Assembly (NCBI GenBank): GCA_910588965.1
Contig: CAJUSO010000005.1
Coordinates: forward strand, 1-64,000
Source: an uncultured Lachnospiraceae bacterium
GTDB taxonomy: Bacteria > Bacillota > Clostridia > Lachnospirales > Lachnospiraceae
Length of the DNA stretch: 64,000 nt
Direction of reading: 5' to 3'
Shown here: piece by piece, positions 1-7,700 of the stretch
Position numbering within the stretch: position 1 is the first letter of the stretch
How the letters are laid out: each line of letters starts with the position of its first letter
Notes under the pieces: model-generated
What the model was told of the DNA's origin: nothing
Database searches by the model: none
The model's input: the letters and a program-made list of their open reading frames with translations, nothing else
Made by a program: the position numbers and the translations under genes

Positions 1-29
1 ATTAATTGCAGTCTATCTTTTAATTCCAT
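1..29 (-). CDS. Divergent phage repressor, N-terminal fragment
   Basis: Only the first nine codons (MELKDRLQL) are inside the window, read leftward from an ATG at 29-27 with a GAGGTGA ribosome site at 34-40. The position, divergent from the early operon and next to a set of operator-like repeats, and the start sequence fit an XRE-type lysogeny repressor. The family assignment is inference because the body of the gene is missing. Confidence 0.5.
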
Positions 30-62
30 TTCATCACCTCAAAGCAAGTTTACCAGAAAAAC

Positions 63-126
63 TTTTCTCAGTCAAGAAAAATAATATTGACAACTTATCT
101 AAGAAATGATATCCTTATCTCAGAAA
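63..126 (+). promoter_or_regulatory. Early promoter with three operator-like repeats
   Basis: TTGACA at 87-92 and TATCCT at 110-115 are 17 bp apart and point rightward. Two direct copies of TTATCT(A/C)AGAAA lie at 95-106 and 115-126, exactly 20 bp (two helical turns) apart, flanking and overlapping the -10. A third, wider element with arms TTTTCT and AGAAAA is at 63-80. This is the expected layout for a repressor encoded by the divergent gene at the left edge. Confidence 0.7.
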
Positions 127-142
127 AGAAAGGAGGGATAAA

Positions 143-322
143 ATGCAAAGTGCAAATAAGATACAAATAATTGAAAGTATAAAAAATATGCCTGACCAGG
201 AAGCGGATATATTAGAAGTGTTTGTTGCTGGTTTCAGAGCTGGCAAGATGACCACTATGGCAGAATTAGGATACGAACAGCCACGCAATCCCCCAATGCA
301 GACGCTTCAATTACAGAGGTAG
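143..322 (+). CDS. Small phage early protein, 59 aa, unknown function
   Basis: It starts at ATG 143 after AGGAGGGATAAA and is the first gene behind the operator-bearing promoter. I do not recognise the family. The last 22 residues (from MAELGYEQPRNPP) fall in the 392-bp direct repeat and recur as the C-terminus of the 55-aa protein at 1956-2123, while the N-terminal halves differ. The two genes therefore share a tail through duplication or recombination. The length and position after a repressor suggest a Cro-like or regulatory peptide, which is only a guess. Confidence 0.6.
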   Translation: MQSANKIQIIESIKNMPDQEADILEVFVAGFRAGKMTTMAELGYEQPRNPPMQTLQLQR

Positions 323-648
323 GGGTATAACATGAGCGAAAATTTGGTTTTAGAGCGGTGGAAGCGTTAAGCCCTATATGCACAGTGTTCCCTTTCTACA
401 GAGCTGCTATATCAGACATATGGAAAGGCCAAAACAGAGCAGGGAGGAAGCCATGACAGAGAAGGATATTTTAAGGTATTTATATTTATTGGACAGGAGG
501 CTGTACATCATAATGTCATCCGGATCCAGCTGGAAACCGGAGTATGCCCATGAACTGGAGGGCATCGACAGGGAGCTGGCAGGGCTCAGGGAACTGGTAA
601 GCCAGGAGCATGGGAAAAGGGGGCAGAAGGGCAGAAGGGAGGGAGTGG
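257..648 (+). repeat. 392-bp direct repeat, copy 1
   Basis: The segment recurs at 2058-2449, offset 1801 bp, with only a handful of substitutions. It spans the end of the 59-aa gene, the 12-codon ORF and the start of the 124-aa gene. The breakpoints fall inside genes, so the two copies have different N-terminal and C-terminal partners. Confidence 0.9.
332..370 (+). CDS. Possible 12-codon peptide (copy 1)
   Basis: ATG 332 follows AGAGGTAGGGGTATAAC and encodes MSENLVLERWKR. It lies inside the direct repeat and recurs unchanged at 2133-2171. It could be a translated leader for the gene at 453 or chance. Confidence 0.25.
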   Translation: MSENLVLERWKR

Positions 649-827
649 GAAATAAGGAAAAAGCTGCCCCATCAGAGGAGCAGCCAGTACACGGGAACCA
701 GTGCGGTTTGGAAGCCCGTATCCAGGCGGTCGAACAGAGGATTGATAAAATAGAACAGGAAGCGCTTACGCTTGATCGCCTGAAGGAAGAGCTGGTAAAA
801 GGAGAAACCGAGTTTGATTATTCCTGA
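453..827 (+). CDS. Phage early protein, 124 aa, unknown, coiled-coil C-terminus
   Basis: The start at 453 is chosen because AGGGAGGAAGCC sits just upstream. The upstream ATG at 378 has no ribosome site. The N-terminal 65 residues (MTEKDILRYLYLLDRRLY...) are shared with the 67-aa protein at 2254-2457. The C-terminal 59 residues are unique, rich in E, K and Q, and coiled-coil-like (ARIQAVEQRIDKIEQEAL). This may be the full-length parent and the copy at 2254 a truncated duplicate, or the tail may have been acquired at the repeat junction. I know no function. It overlaps the convergent gene at 818-991 by 10 nt. Confidence 0.6.
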   Translation: MTEKDILRYLYLLDRRLYIIMSSGSSWKPEYAHELEGIDRELAGLRELVSQEHGKRGQKGRREGVGNKEKAAPSEEQPVHGNQCGLEARIQAVEQRIDKIEQEALTLDRLKEELVKGETEFDYS

Positions 828-991
828 TTGCGGCATTCGTAAGACAGCCTTTCATATTCCTGCAAGGCAATAATTATAGCAGGAACAGACGCTTTAGCTG
901 CTTCTTTGTGGACGCCATCATTTTTGAAAAGTTGCTCAAGGCGTTCCAATATCCTGGCTTCCAGCAATTTTGCATTGTCCTTGTCCAACAT
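818..991 (-). CDS. Small protein, 57 aa, partner of the second repressor
   Basis: It starts at 991 on the minus strand after AGGAGGTGTAAGCC and encodes MLDKDNAKLLEARILERLEQ and onward, an acidic, helical protein ending in YECRNQE. It lies 15 nt behind the repressor at 1007-1234 in the same direction, so the two probably form a lysogeny operon. No domain was recognised. It runs convergent into the 124-aa gene. Confidence 0.6.
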   Translation of the reverse strand: MLDKDNAKLLEARILERLEQLFKNDGVHKEAAKASVPAIIIALQEYERLSYECRNQE

Positions 992-1006
992 GGCTTACAC
1001 CTCCTT

Positions 1007-1234
1007 TCAGCGGTTGATTTCCGGGTTGTCCGTCCTGCCTAAGAGGTAGTCCACGGAGCAGCCGAGGTAGTCGGCGATTTTGGCAAAGTTTAAAGTTAGA
1101 ATATCTGTTCCTTTACTTATTTTTGAAACTGTATTAATTCCAAGTTCACAAGCAGAAAGAACTTCACCAAGCGATTTTCCTTGTTGTTTTGCTGTCGATT
1201 TTATGCGATAAGCAATTTCTTGTGAATTATACAT
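1007..1234 (-). CDS. XRE-type HTH repressor (second immunity region)
   Basis: This 75-aa protein is a single Cro/C1-type helix-turn-helix domain. The recognition segment is around residues 18-45 (GKSLGEVLSACELGINTVSK), followed by the typical KIADYLGCSVDYLLGRTD ending of small Firmicutes XRE regulators. AATATAGGAGGTAGTTTTT precedes the ATG at 1234. It faces away from a rightward promoter carrying two ACCTAANNAGGT palindromes, its likely operators. It has no peptidase or oligomerisation tail, so induction would need another factor. Confidence 0.85.
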   Translation of the reverse strand: MYNSQEIAYRIKSTAKQQGKSLGEVLSACELGINTVSKISKGTDILTLNFAKIADYLGCSVDYLLGRTDNPEINR

Positions 1235-1272
1235 AAAAACTACCTCCTATATTTATGCAATATGCGAAATTA

Positions 1273-1323
1273 ACCTAAAAAGGTGAAAAAAGTATTGAAA
1301 TTAACCTAATTAGGTGATAATAT
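1273..1323 (+). promoter_or_regulatory. Rightward promoter with two palindromic operators
   Basis: TTGAAA at 1295-1300 and TAATAT at 1318-1323 are 17 bp apart. ACCTAAAAAGGT at 1273-1284 and the perfect palindrome ACCTAATTAGGT at 1304-1315 are 31 bp apart (three turns). The second lies between -35 and -10. These operators are unlike those at 63-126, so two different repressors act in this region. Confidence 0.75.
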
Positions 1324-1389
1324 ATAACCATAGTAATCCACAAGTACATAATACCACGGATTACTAAATAAATAAAGGAGGTTGAGCCA

Positions 1390-1515
1390 ATGAGCAAGAA
1401 AAAGAAGCACAAAAAAAGTGATAAGAACCACACGCTGGAAACGATAGTCCTTATCACTGCATTACTTAACTTAATCGACAAGTTAGTGGACATCATCCAA
1501 AACCTGTTAGATTAA
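1390..1515 (+). CDS. Small basic-amphipathic peptide, 41 aa
   Basis: ATG 1390 follows AAAGGAGGTTGAGCCA. The product has a lysine-rich N-terminus (MSKKKKHKKSDKNH) and a hydrophobic C-terminal helix (LETIVLITALLNLIDKLVD). It is the first gene behind the operator-controlled promoter. Size and layout resemble small membrane-active or toxin-like phage peptides, but I know no family for it. A hairpin follows. Confidence 0.55.
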   Translation: MSKKKKHKKSDKNHTLETIVLITALLNLIDKLVDIIQNLLD

Positions 1516-1521
1516 GCAATC

Positions 1522-1539
1522 GGGGAGGGAAACCTCCCC
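1522..1539 (+). terminator. Stable GGGGAGG/CCTCCCC hairpin
   Basis: It has a perfect 7-bp GC stem with a GAAA tetraloop directly after the 41-aa gene. No T-run follows, so it may act as a partial terminator or RNA stabiliser. Confidence 0.5.
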
Positions 1540-1599
1540 AAGAAAAGAATAGCTTTTAATCTTCTCATTGTCAATATAAATATCAAAAAGAAAGGAAGT

Positions 1600-1707
1600 A
1601 TGGAAATGTTGGAAGTATTAAAAATTATCCTGGATGTGGGGATTATCATTTTGGATGCAGTAATTATATATATGATTTATAAGCGTTGGAAGAAGGGGGG
1701 TGAATGA
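1600..1707 (+). CDS. Small single-pass membrane peptide, 35 aa
   Basis: ATG 1600 follows AAAGGAAGT. Residues 5-27 are one hydrophobic stretch (LKIILDVGIIILDAVIIYMI) followed by a basic tail YKRWKKGGE. It overlaps the start region of the next HTH gene, so the two are translationally coupled. Function is unknown. Confidence 0.5.
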   Translation: MEMLEVLKIILDVGIIILDAVIIYMIYKRWKKGGE

Positions 1708-1708
1708 T

Positions 1709-1906
1709 TTGTCAATAGGCGCAAATTTAAAGCGGCTGCGGACGGACAAAGGAATGAGCCAGGTGGAATTGGCAGGGGCGGTAAATGTCACACAGTCCAT
1801 GATAGCTCAGATTGAGCGGGGTACAAAGGCTCTGACAATGGAACTTGGTAGGGAAATTTCAGAAACGCTTGGCGTGTCTATAAACGAGCTTTTAGAAGAA
1901 CTGTAA
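1709..1906 (+). CDS. XRE-type HTH regulator, 65 aa
   Basis: This is a one-domain Cro/C1-type DNA-binding protein: LKRLRTDKGMSQVELAGAV is helix 1-2, NVTQSMIAQIERG the recognition helix, and it ends in SETLGVSINELLEEL. A TTG start at 1709 has AAGGGGGGTG at good spacing. GTG 1700 in the same frame is the alternative but would overlap that ribosome site. As it is transcribed rightward behind the second operator set, a Cro-like role is likely. Confidence 0.8.
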   Translation: MSIGANLKRLRTDKGMSQVELAGAVNVTQSMIAQIERGTKALTMELGREISETLGVSINELLEEL

Positions 1907-1955
1907 ATAATTAGAGAGATTTTTAGATGCCAGTATAGGAAGGTGGTGAGGGGGG

Positions 1956-2123
1956 ATGGAAGAAGTAGATAAGACAATAGAGATTATGAGCAAATGGATT
2001 CAAAAGCGGATGGAAACAAAAAATGGGGTTTTTATGATATGGGAAGAAGTGGCAAGAATGACAGAATTAGGGTATGAACAGCCACGCAATCCTCCAATGC
2101 AGACGCTTCAATTACAGAGGTAG
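1956..2123 (+). CDS. Small phage early protein, 55 aa, hybrid tail
   Basis: ATG 1956 follows GGTGGTGAGGGGGG. Residues 1-33 (MEEVDKTIEIMSKWIQKRME...) are unique. The last 22 residues are shared with the 59-aa gene at 143-322 because the direct repeat begins inside the gene. Function is unknown. Confidence 0.55.
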   Translation: MEEVDKTIEIMSKWIQKRMETKNGVFMIWEEVARMTELGYEQPRNPPMQTLQLQR

Positions 2124-2449
2124 GGGTATAACATGAGCGAAAATTTGGTTTTAGAGCGGTGGAAGCGTTAAGCCCTATATGCACAGTGTTCCCTTTCTAC
2201 AGAGCTGCTATATCAGACATATGGAAAGGCCAAAACAGAGCAGGGAGGAAGCCATGACAGAGAAGGATATTTTAAGGTATTTATATTTATTGGACAGGAG
2301 GCTGTACATCATAATGTCATCCGGATCCAGCTGGAAACCGGAGTATGCCCATGAACTGGAGGGCATCGACAGGGAGCTGGCAGGGCTCAGGGAACTGGTA
2401 AGCCAGGAGCATGGGAAAAGGGGGCAGAAAGGCAGAAGGGAGGGAGTGG
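2058..2449 (+). repeat. 392-bp direct repeat, copy 2
   Basis: This is the partner of 257-648. Recombination between the copies would delete the 1801 bp holding the second repressor, its operators and the small genes. Confidence 0.9.
2133..2171 (+). CDS. Possible 12-codon peptide (copy 2)
   Basis: It is identical to the peptide at 332-370 (MSENLVLERWKR), has the same upstream sequence, and lies inside the second repeat copy. Confidence 0.25.
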   Translation: MSENLVLERWKR

Positions 2450-2457
2450 CAGGATGA
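2254..2457 (+). CDS. Short copy of the 124-aa early protein, 67 aa
   Basis: It has the same AGGGAGGAAGCC ribosome site and N-terminus (MTEKDILRYLYLLDRRLY) as 453-827. It diverges right after REGV and stops two codons later (AG, TGA). The stop overlaps the next start as ATGA, which suggests normal coupling, so this may be the resident form of the gene. Function is unknown. Confidence 0.55.
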   Translation: MTEKDILRYLYLLDRRLYIIMSSGSSWKPEYAHELEGIDRELAGLRELVSQEHGKRGQKGRREGVAG

Positions 2458-2648
2458 TTGGTGATGACCTGATTAGTAGGAGGGGCCTGATGGATTCACT
2501 GAGGGGGAATGTGCTGGTCGATGTCACGGCAGCCCTGGAAGAGGCAATAATAAGCCAGCCTGCTGCATGCGACATTGATGGGATTACAGCACAGATAGAG
2601 GCTGCAAGGGGGCAGCTGGAGGAAGCAATGGAGATTATATTTGGATGA
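2454..2648 (+). CDS. Phage protein, 64 aa, unknown
   Basis: It starts in an ATGA overlap with the upstream gene. The start (MIGDDLISRRGLMDSL) and the ALEEAII-QPAACDIDGI segment resemble small hypothetical proteins common in Firmicutes phages (DLISREAL... AYDVDKV type). No biochemical role is known to me. It is acidic and probably helical. Confidence 0.6.
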   Translation: MIGDDLISRRGLMDSLRGNVLVDVTAALEEAIISQPAACDIDGITAQIEAARGQLEEAMEIIFG

Positions 2649-2666
2649 AAGGAGGGCATTAGCGGC

Positions 2667-2855
2667 ATGGAATACCCAAAGCCAGTGATGAGGAAGTCCG
2701 AGCTTGAGAAGATGGGCTTCCCGGAGGAATACCTTATGCGGATATACCGCACGAAGGGGCAGAGCATTGCCTGGAAGATAGACCCTACATCAAGGAACAG
2801 CCCCATCCTTTTCGACACGCAGGGGCTTGAGAAGTTCCGGGCACAGAAAAAATAA
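2667..2855 (+). CDS. Small DNA-binding-like protein, 62 aa
   Basis: ATG 2667 follows AAAGGAGGGCATTAGCGGC. The sequence MRKSELEKMGFPEEYLMRIY is similar in style to excisionase/MerR-like winged-helix starts in Firmicutes phages (a K-SEL-MGF-EEYL pattern), and the C-terminus FDTQGLEKF fits such a fold. A DNA-binding role is inferred. It is the last gene before a long inverted repeat. Confidence 0.5.
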   Translation: MEYPKPVMRKSELEKMGFPEEYLMRIYRTKGQSIAWKIDPTSRNSPILFDTQGLEKFRAQKK

Positions 2856-2862
2856 ATATCCC

Positions 2863-2955
2863 CACCCACACGGAAAAGGGCGGCGGGGGCTCTCTTACCC
2901 CCTATTGCCCATCATACGTTTGCCATTTCCCCTGCCGCCCTTTTCCGTGTGGGTG
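2863..2955 (+). repeat. Long inverted repeat, 22-bp perfect arms
   Basis: The arms 2863-2884 and 2934-2955 (CACCCACACGGAAAAGG inward) are perfectly complementary, with GGGG/CCCC extending the stem inside and a loop of about 49 nt. No T-run follows. It sits between two early genes in the same direction and would form a very stable RNA hairpin. Confidence 0.85.
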
Positions 2956-2978
2956 AGTATGGAAAGGAGAGGATAGGA

Positions 2979-3203
2979 TTGAAGAGCATAAGGGTGAGGA
3001 ACAGGACTGGGCTGACGGATTATTCGGCTTTGTTCAGGGCAGCCCTGTACATGTCAGGGTATGTGGAGGAAGCCCTGGAAGGCGGGTACCAGATTAAGGA
3101 GAGCCGGAACAGGCGCGTCCTGACGGTCAGCGAGGCCGGCAGGACTTGGAGTTTCATCGCAACGCTGGCTTTCCAGGCCAGGGATGGAGGCAGCCGCCTT
3201 TAG
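2979..3203 (+). CDS. Phage protein, 74 aa, unknown
   Basis: The TTG start at 2979 is chosen because AGGAGAGG lies 6 nt upstream. An in-frame GTG at 2949 lies inside the hairpin arm. The product is basic, begins MKSIRVRNRTGLTDYSALF, and has the look of small phage early proteins. No family was recognised. Confidence 0.5.
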   Translation: MKSIRVRNRTGLTDYSALFRAALYMSGYVEEALEGGYQIKESRNRRVLTVSEAGRTWSFIATLAFQARDGGSRL

Positions 3204-3232
3204 AGGCAGGCGAAAGAAAGGCAGGTGACAGC

Positions 3233-3430
3233 ATGGCATATTATAATGTCTGCCCTAAATGTGGATCCCATTTAGACCCAGGGGAGCACTGTGACTGCGG
3301 GGATGATGGGAAGGACAGGGCCTTTGATGGCATGGTTAAGGAAGGGGCAGCGGGGCAATACATGCTGCAATGGCTAGGAGGCTCAGGGGGCAGGGGAATA
3401 AGGAAAGGATGGGATAAGGGATGGATGTGA
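3233..3430 (+). CDS. Small zinc-ribbon protein, 65 aa
   Basis: ATG 3233 follows AAGGCAGGTGACAGC. The N-terminus has CPKCGSHLDPGEHCDC, a compact CxxC-CxC zinc site, then a glycine-rich tail. Such proteins are frequent in Firmicutes phages. The function is unknown. The stop overlaps the next start by 10 nt. Confidence 0.6.
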   Translation: MAYYNVCPKCGSHLDPGEHCDCGDDGKDRAFDGMVKEGAAGQYMLQWLGGSGGRGIRKGWDKGWM

Positions 3431-3723
3431 GGAAGGAAGAAGTGGAAAAGCTGCTCGGATGCAGGATTACAGACGGGCAGTTTGGCAAGGCGCTGGGGCT
3501 TGCCAGGAGCAAACAGGAATATATCTACAGGCAGGAGGGCAGGCCTGTAGTGCTCCAGCACTGGTACCTGGTTAAGCTCACGGAGGAATATGTGCGGAAT
3601 CTCGCTTTTTCAAAATTTACTATGGATTTATGTGAGGCACTGCGCAATATGGAAAAAGAGCACTCGGTCAAAGACCAGAGCGCCCAAATGGATACTCCTA
3701 TTGTAACAGGCAGTGCATTATAA
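3421..3723 (+). CDS. Phage protein, 100 aa, unknown
   Basis: It starts at ATG 3421 inside the previous gene, with GGATGGGATAAGG upstream. It begins MDVRKEEVEKLLGCRITDGQ, then LGLARSKQEYIYRQEGRPVV, which could be a helix-turn-helix, but I would not assign a family. It precedes the recombination genes. Confidence 0.5.
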   Translation: MDVRKEEVEKLLGCRITDGQFGKALGLARSKQEYIYRQEGRPVVLQHWYLVKLTEEYVRNLAFSKFTMDLCEALRNMEKEHSVKDQSAQMDTPIVTGSAL

Positions 3724-3758
3724 ATCAAGCATAAAAAACAATATGGAGGTAAAATTTT

Positions 3759-4793
3759 ATGAATGAATTAAGCATTTCCAAGCAGTATCCAGCAGAAAAG
3801 TACAACCTTCTGGGGAATACAGAAGTAATGGTTGAAGTGCCGGATATCAAGTCACCTGTCGTGCAGGCTGTGCGGCTGGATTCTGACCCGAAGAAAGGGG
3901 ATGTCTACATCCAGCAAAAAGCGAAGGATGCATATACGGACAAAAAAGGAAATTTCCACCCTGCAACTCCTAATTTATATGCCATTACAAAAAATGGGTT
4001 GAAAAGGCTTGCTGATGGGGCCGGGATTAAAATGGTTTCCAGTGAGCATGTCATCCCGACAACCTGCCAGAAATGCGTGGCAGTGAACCGGAACAGCGGA
4101 AAAGTAGTCCAGTGCGGAAACTGCAGGAATAAAGATGTGGCATACCGCGTCACAATATCTGTCCCACAGCTTACAGGCGAGATCCTGACAGTGGAAGATA
4201 CGCATGAAACGATTGTTGACAATGTTACATCTGGGATGACGCCAAACCAGCGGGCAGAATTTATGAAGCATATGCCGCAGATATGTGAGGCGAAAGCCCT
4301 GAATGGGGCAATTAGGACAGCTTTGCACATCAAAGGGACATATACGCTGGAAGAGCTGCAGAAGCCTTTTGTGGTGGCGTACCTCGTGCCAAACCTGAAC
4401 CATGAGGAAGTGAAGCGGGCGGCGATTGGGAGCATGTTCCAGTCATGTAAAAACCTTTTTGGCGACGTGCAGGCTCCGAGTATCCAGCAGATTGAGACCA
4501 AAGTACCAGAGCAGGCATCCATAGACGCGGCAGATGGGGAAAATTATGATAAGTATGTTGATGGGACCTATCAGGAGGAAGCAGCAGGATACAGCCAGGA
4601 GACCCAACTGCAGGGGACAGGCCAGACAGTGGAAGGGGAAGACCGTTCAAGGGATTTCTGCTGTGATAAATGCGGGGAGCAGATATCCCGGAAAGTGTGG
4701 GATTACTCTGTGGAAAGGTTTGATCGGCCGTTGTGTTATAAATGCCAGAAGATTGTGAGAAATGGACAAGGAGGGCTCAGATATGGGAATTAA
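3759..4793 (+). CDS. Putative ssDNA-annealing recombination protein with zinc ribbons
   Basis: This is a 344-aa protein starting at ATG 3759 after GGAGGTAAAATTTT. Two cysteine clusters are visible: CQKC...CGNC near residues 105-125 and CDKCGE...CYKCQ near residues 305-330. The central segment AKALNGAIRTALHIKG, then YTLEELQKPFVV, is the kind of conserved A-R-A-R helix seen in phage annealases of the Rad52/Mgm101/RecT sort. It overlaps the start of the SbcD-SbcC gene by 11 nt, the usual pairing of annealing protein and resecting nuclease in phage recombination modules. The annealing role is inferred from context and motif style. Confidence 0.5.
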   Translation: MNELSISKQYPAEKYNLLGNTEVMVEVPDIKSPVVQAVRLDSDPKKGDVYIQQKAKDAYTDKKGNFHPATPNLYAITKNGLKRLADGAGIKMVSSEHVIPTTCQKCVAVNRNSGKVVQCGNCRNKDVAYRVTISVPQLTGEILTVEDTHETIVDNVTSGMTPNQRAEFMKHMPQICEAKALNGAIRTALHIKGTYTLEELQKPFVVAYLVPNLNHEEVKRAAIGSMFQSCKNLFGDVQAPSIQQIETKVPEQASIDAADGENYDKYVDGTYQEEAAGYSQETQLQGTGQTVEGEDRSRDFCCDKCGEQISRKVWDYSVERFDRPLCYKCQKIVRNGQGGLRYGN

Positions 4794-7700
4794 GATTATT
4801 CAAACTGGGGACTGGCACATTGGTTCCTTTAAAGGGCCGGAAAGGGACGGGGTTAACCTCCGCTCCCTTGACACGCAGAAGTGCCTAGAAGAAATGGTGC
4901 ATGTCGCAGCAACAGTAAAGCCGGAGCTGGCGCTTGTATCAGGTGATGTATTTGACCGGGCGGAGATCTGGCAGGGCAGGAGCCACAAGGAAGTACTCCA
5001 GGCACGGAATATCATATTGGGATTGTCAAAATGCTGCGGAAAGGTGATCGTGATGCGCGGCACACCAAACCATGATAGCGCCGAAGCCTTTGGGGAGCTA
5101 CAGGCCCATTTTGAACTGGTGCCGAATGTGGAGATAGTAACTGTGCCACGGGTAATCAAGACAAAGCAGTTTGATATTGCCATACTCCCTGGATTTGACC
5201 GGGGATATTTTAGGGCAAATCATCCGGGGCTTGGGAAAGAAGAAGAACATGAGGTTCTGACGAAAGAACTTGCGAGTGCAGTGCTTGGCCTGAAAGCCCA
5301 GTGTGAGCCAGGGAAAAAGAGCATCCTCATGTCCCATTACACAATCCCTGGATGTAACGCGGAAAGCGGGCAGGTGATGATGCTGACGAAGTTTGAACCG
5401 GTCCTTCTGCCGGAGTGCCTGATTGCGGCAGATTTTGACCTGGTTGCCATGGGGCATATTCACCGCCCCCAGAAGCTGCCGAATGTTGAGAACTGTTACT
5501 ATTCAGGGGCTATCAATTCCATGACATTTAATGATGAGGGGCAGGAACGGGGATTTTGGATACATGAATATTCGCCGGATGGCTGGAGCAGGACATTCCA
5601 TCAGACGCCTTACAGGGAATTTGTTACATTTCACTTTACAGATATGGACATTACGGCCATTAATCTTGGAAACCTGGACGATGTGGCATTTAACTGGTGG
5701 AGGTATAACGGCGGAGTACAGGACCGGATTGTAAGGATACTTTACACATGCTCCTATGAAAACAGCAAGGCCTTGAATACGGCGCTTCTGGAAAAAGCCT
5801 TATATGAGGACGGGGCTTTCTATGTGGCCGGGATACTCCCAGAAAAGGTCGAAGAAGCGGCAGACCGTAATGATTTGTCCAATACAACAGATCCGGAAGA
5901 AAACCTCCGGCAGTACCTGTGTGATAAACAATACACGGAGGAGCAGATACAGGAACTTATACTCAAAGCGAGGCCTGTTATTGCCCAGGCGGAAGCGAGC
6001 ATGTCGCTGTCGGCAGGCACAGGTACATTTGAGCCGGTTGAAATCGAGGTAAGGAATTACCGCAATTATGCGGAAGAACATTTTAGCTTTGAAGATATCA
6101 GCTTTTGTACAATCAACGGCCAGAACGGCGCCGGGAAAAGCAGCCTGTTCATGGATGCGGTTATTGACTGCCTTTATGAGGAACCGCGGGAAGGGGAGTT
6201 GACCGGGTGGATCAGGAATGATGAAAAGGCAAGGTCCGGTTCCATCATCTTCACTTTCCGGATTGGGGATAAAGTTTTCCGGGTAACACGGACGAGGGCA
6301 AGGTCCGGGAAAGGGACGTTGAACCTGTCAGAACTGGTAGACGGTGAATGGCGTAACCGTTCTAAGGAGAAACAGAGAGATACTCAGGCGGAGATTATCA
6401 ACATCCTTGGTATGGACAGCCTGACGTTTAAGAGCTGCGCCCTGATTATGCAGGACCAGTACGGCCTGTTCCTACAGGCGCAGAAAGAAGACCGGATGGT
6501 CATCCTTGGAAACCTGCTCGGCCTTGGTGTGTATGAAGCAATGAATAAGATTGCCTGGGATAAGGCAAAAGCTTTTGGGGCAAAGACCAGGGAGTTGAAA
6601 CAGGAGATTGGGATACATAATGCCACCATTAAAAACTATGGGGATCCGGCCAGGGAGATGGAGCAGGCAAAAGCGGATTTACAGGCAAAGGCGGAAAAAT
6701 CCAGGGAAATCACAAAGGAGCGGGATGCAAGAAAGCTGGAGCTGCTTTCTTTGCGGGAGGCTCAGGAACGGTGTGATAAGCTGTCGGAATCTATTGCATC
6801 ATTGACAGTGAAAAAGGCTGCTACAGGGCAAAATAGGGGTGCTCAATCGGAAATCATCAGGAATTGCCAGGCAGTGCTTGATACGGAGCAGGCAGTCATG
6901 GAAAAAGCAGAACGGTACCGGGCGCTGGAAGCAAGGAAAAGTGAATTGATTGAAAAAGCGGCATTGTTTGGCTCAAAGCAGTTGGAAGTTTCAAAGTCCA
7001 TAACAAGGGTTTCTGACTTGGAATCAGAACTTGCGACAGCAAAAGCAAAGCTGCAGGAGGAGCAAGCCCGGCTTGCGGAGCATGAGGATACATTTGGTGA
7101 TGCGGAGATTCTCCGGAATGCAGAGAAATACCAGGATGCCAAGTCTTCCCTGGATGGTATGCAGGCGTTGGCACTAAAGCATCAGGAAGCTGACCAGCGT
7201 GTGCAGGCGGCAAAAGCGGCACAGAGGGAAATTGAAAGAGAGATTGAGGCAAATAATGACCGGATCATATCGACACGGAATTTCCTTGGGAAGGATATTG
7301 CAATCCTCTCTGACGACTGCAGGTGTATCGATATTGAGAAAGCGGACTGCAAATTTTTGGCTAAAGCAAAAGCATCAAAGGGGATGTTGCAGGAAGTGGA
7401 AAAGGAATACCGGGCAAAGAAAGCGGAATTGGAACACATTCTTGCACAGCGTATTTCCTCAGTAGCGGAGGCAGAATCCGAACGTGACAGCATACCGTAT
7501 GACGCAGGCAGAAAGGCAGAAGCAGAAAGGCTTTGCTCAGAACTTCTTCCTTATGTGGCAAAGGCAGAGCAGGTAAGGAAGAAGGTAAGCGAAATTGCCC
7601 TTGTACGGGCTTCCGTAGAGAATGCCCGGTCAAATATATCAGATATTGAAAAAAGGCTCGCAGAGGCGAATGTAGAGGCATCCAGGGCAAAGGAAGAGCT

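Noticed and set aside
378..452. Upstream ATG of the 124-aa early gene
   Set aside because: No ribosome site at 378; AGGGAGGAAG precedes ATG 453.
3905..4522. 205-codon open frame on the minus strand
   Set aside because: It lies fully within the recombination gene, has no ribosome site, and its product has shadow-type composition.
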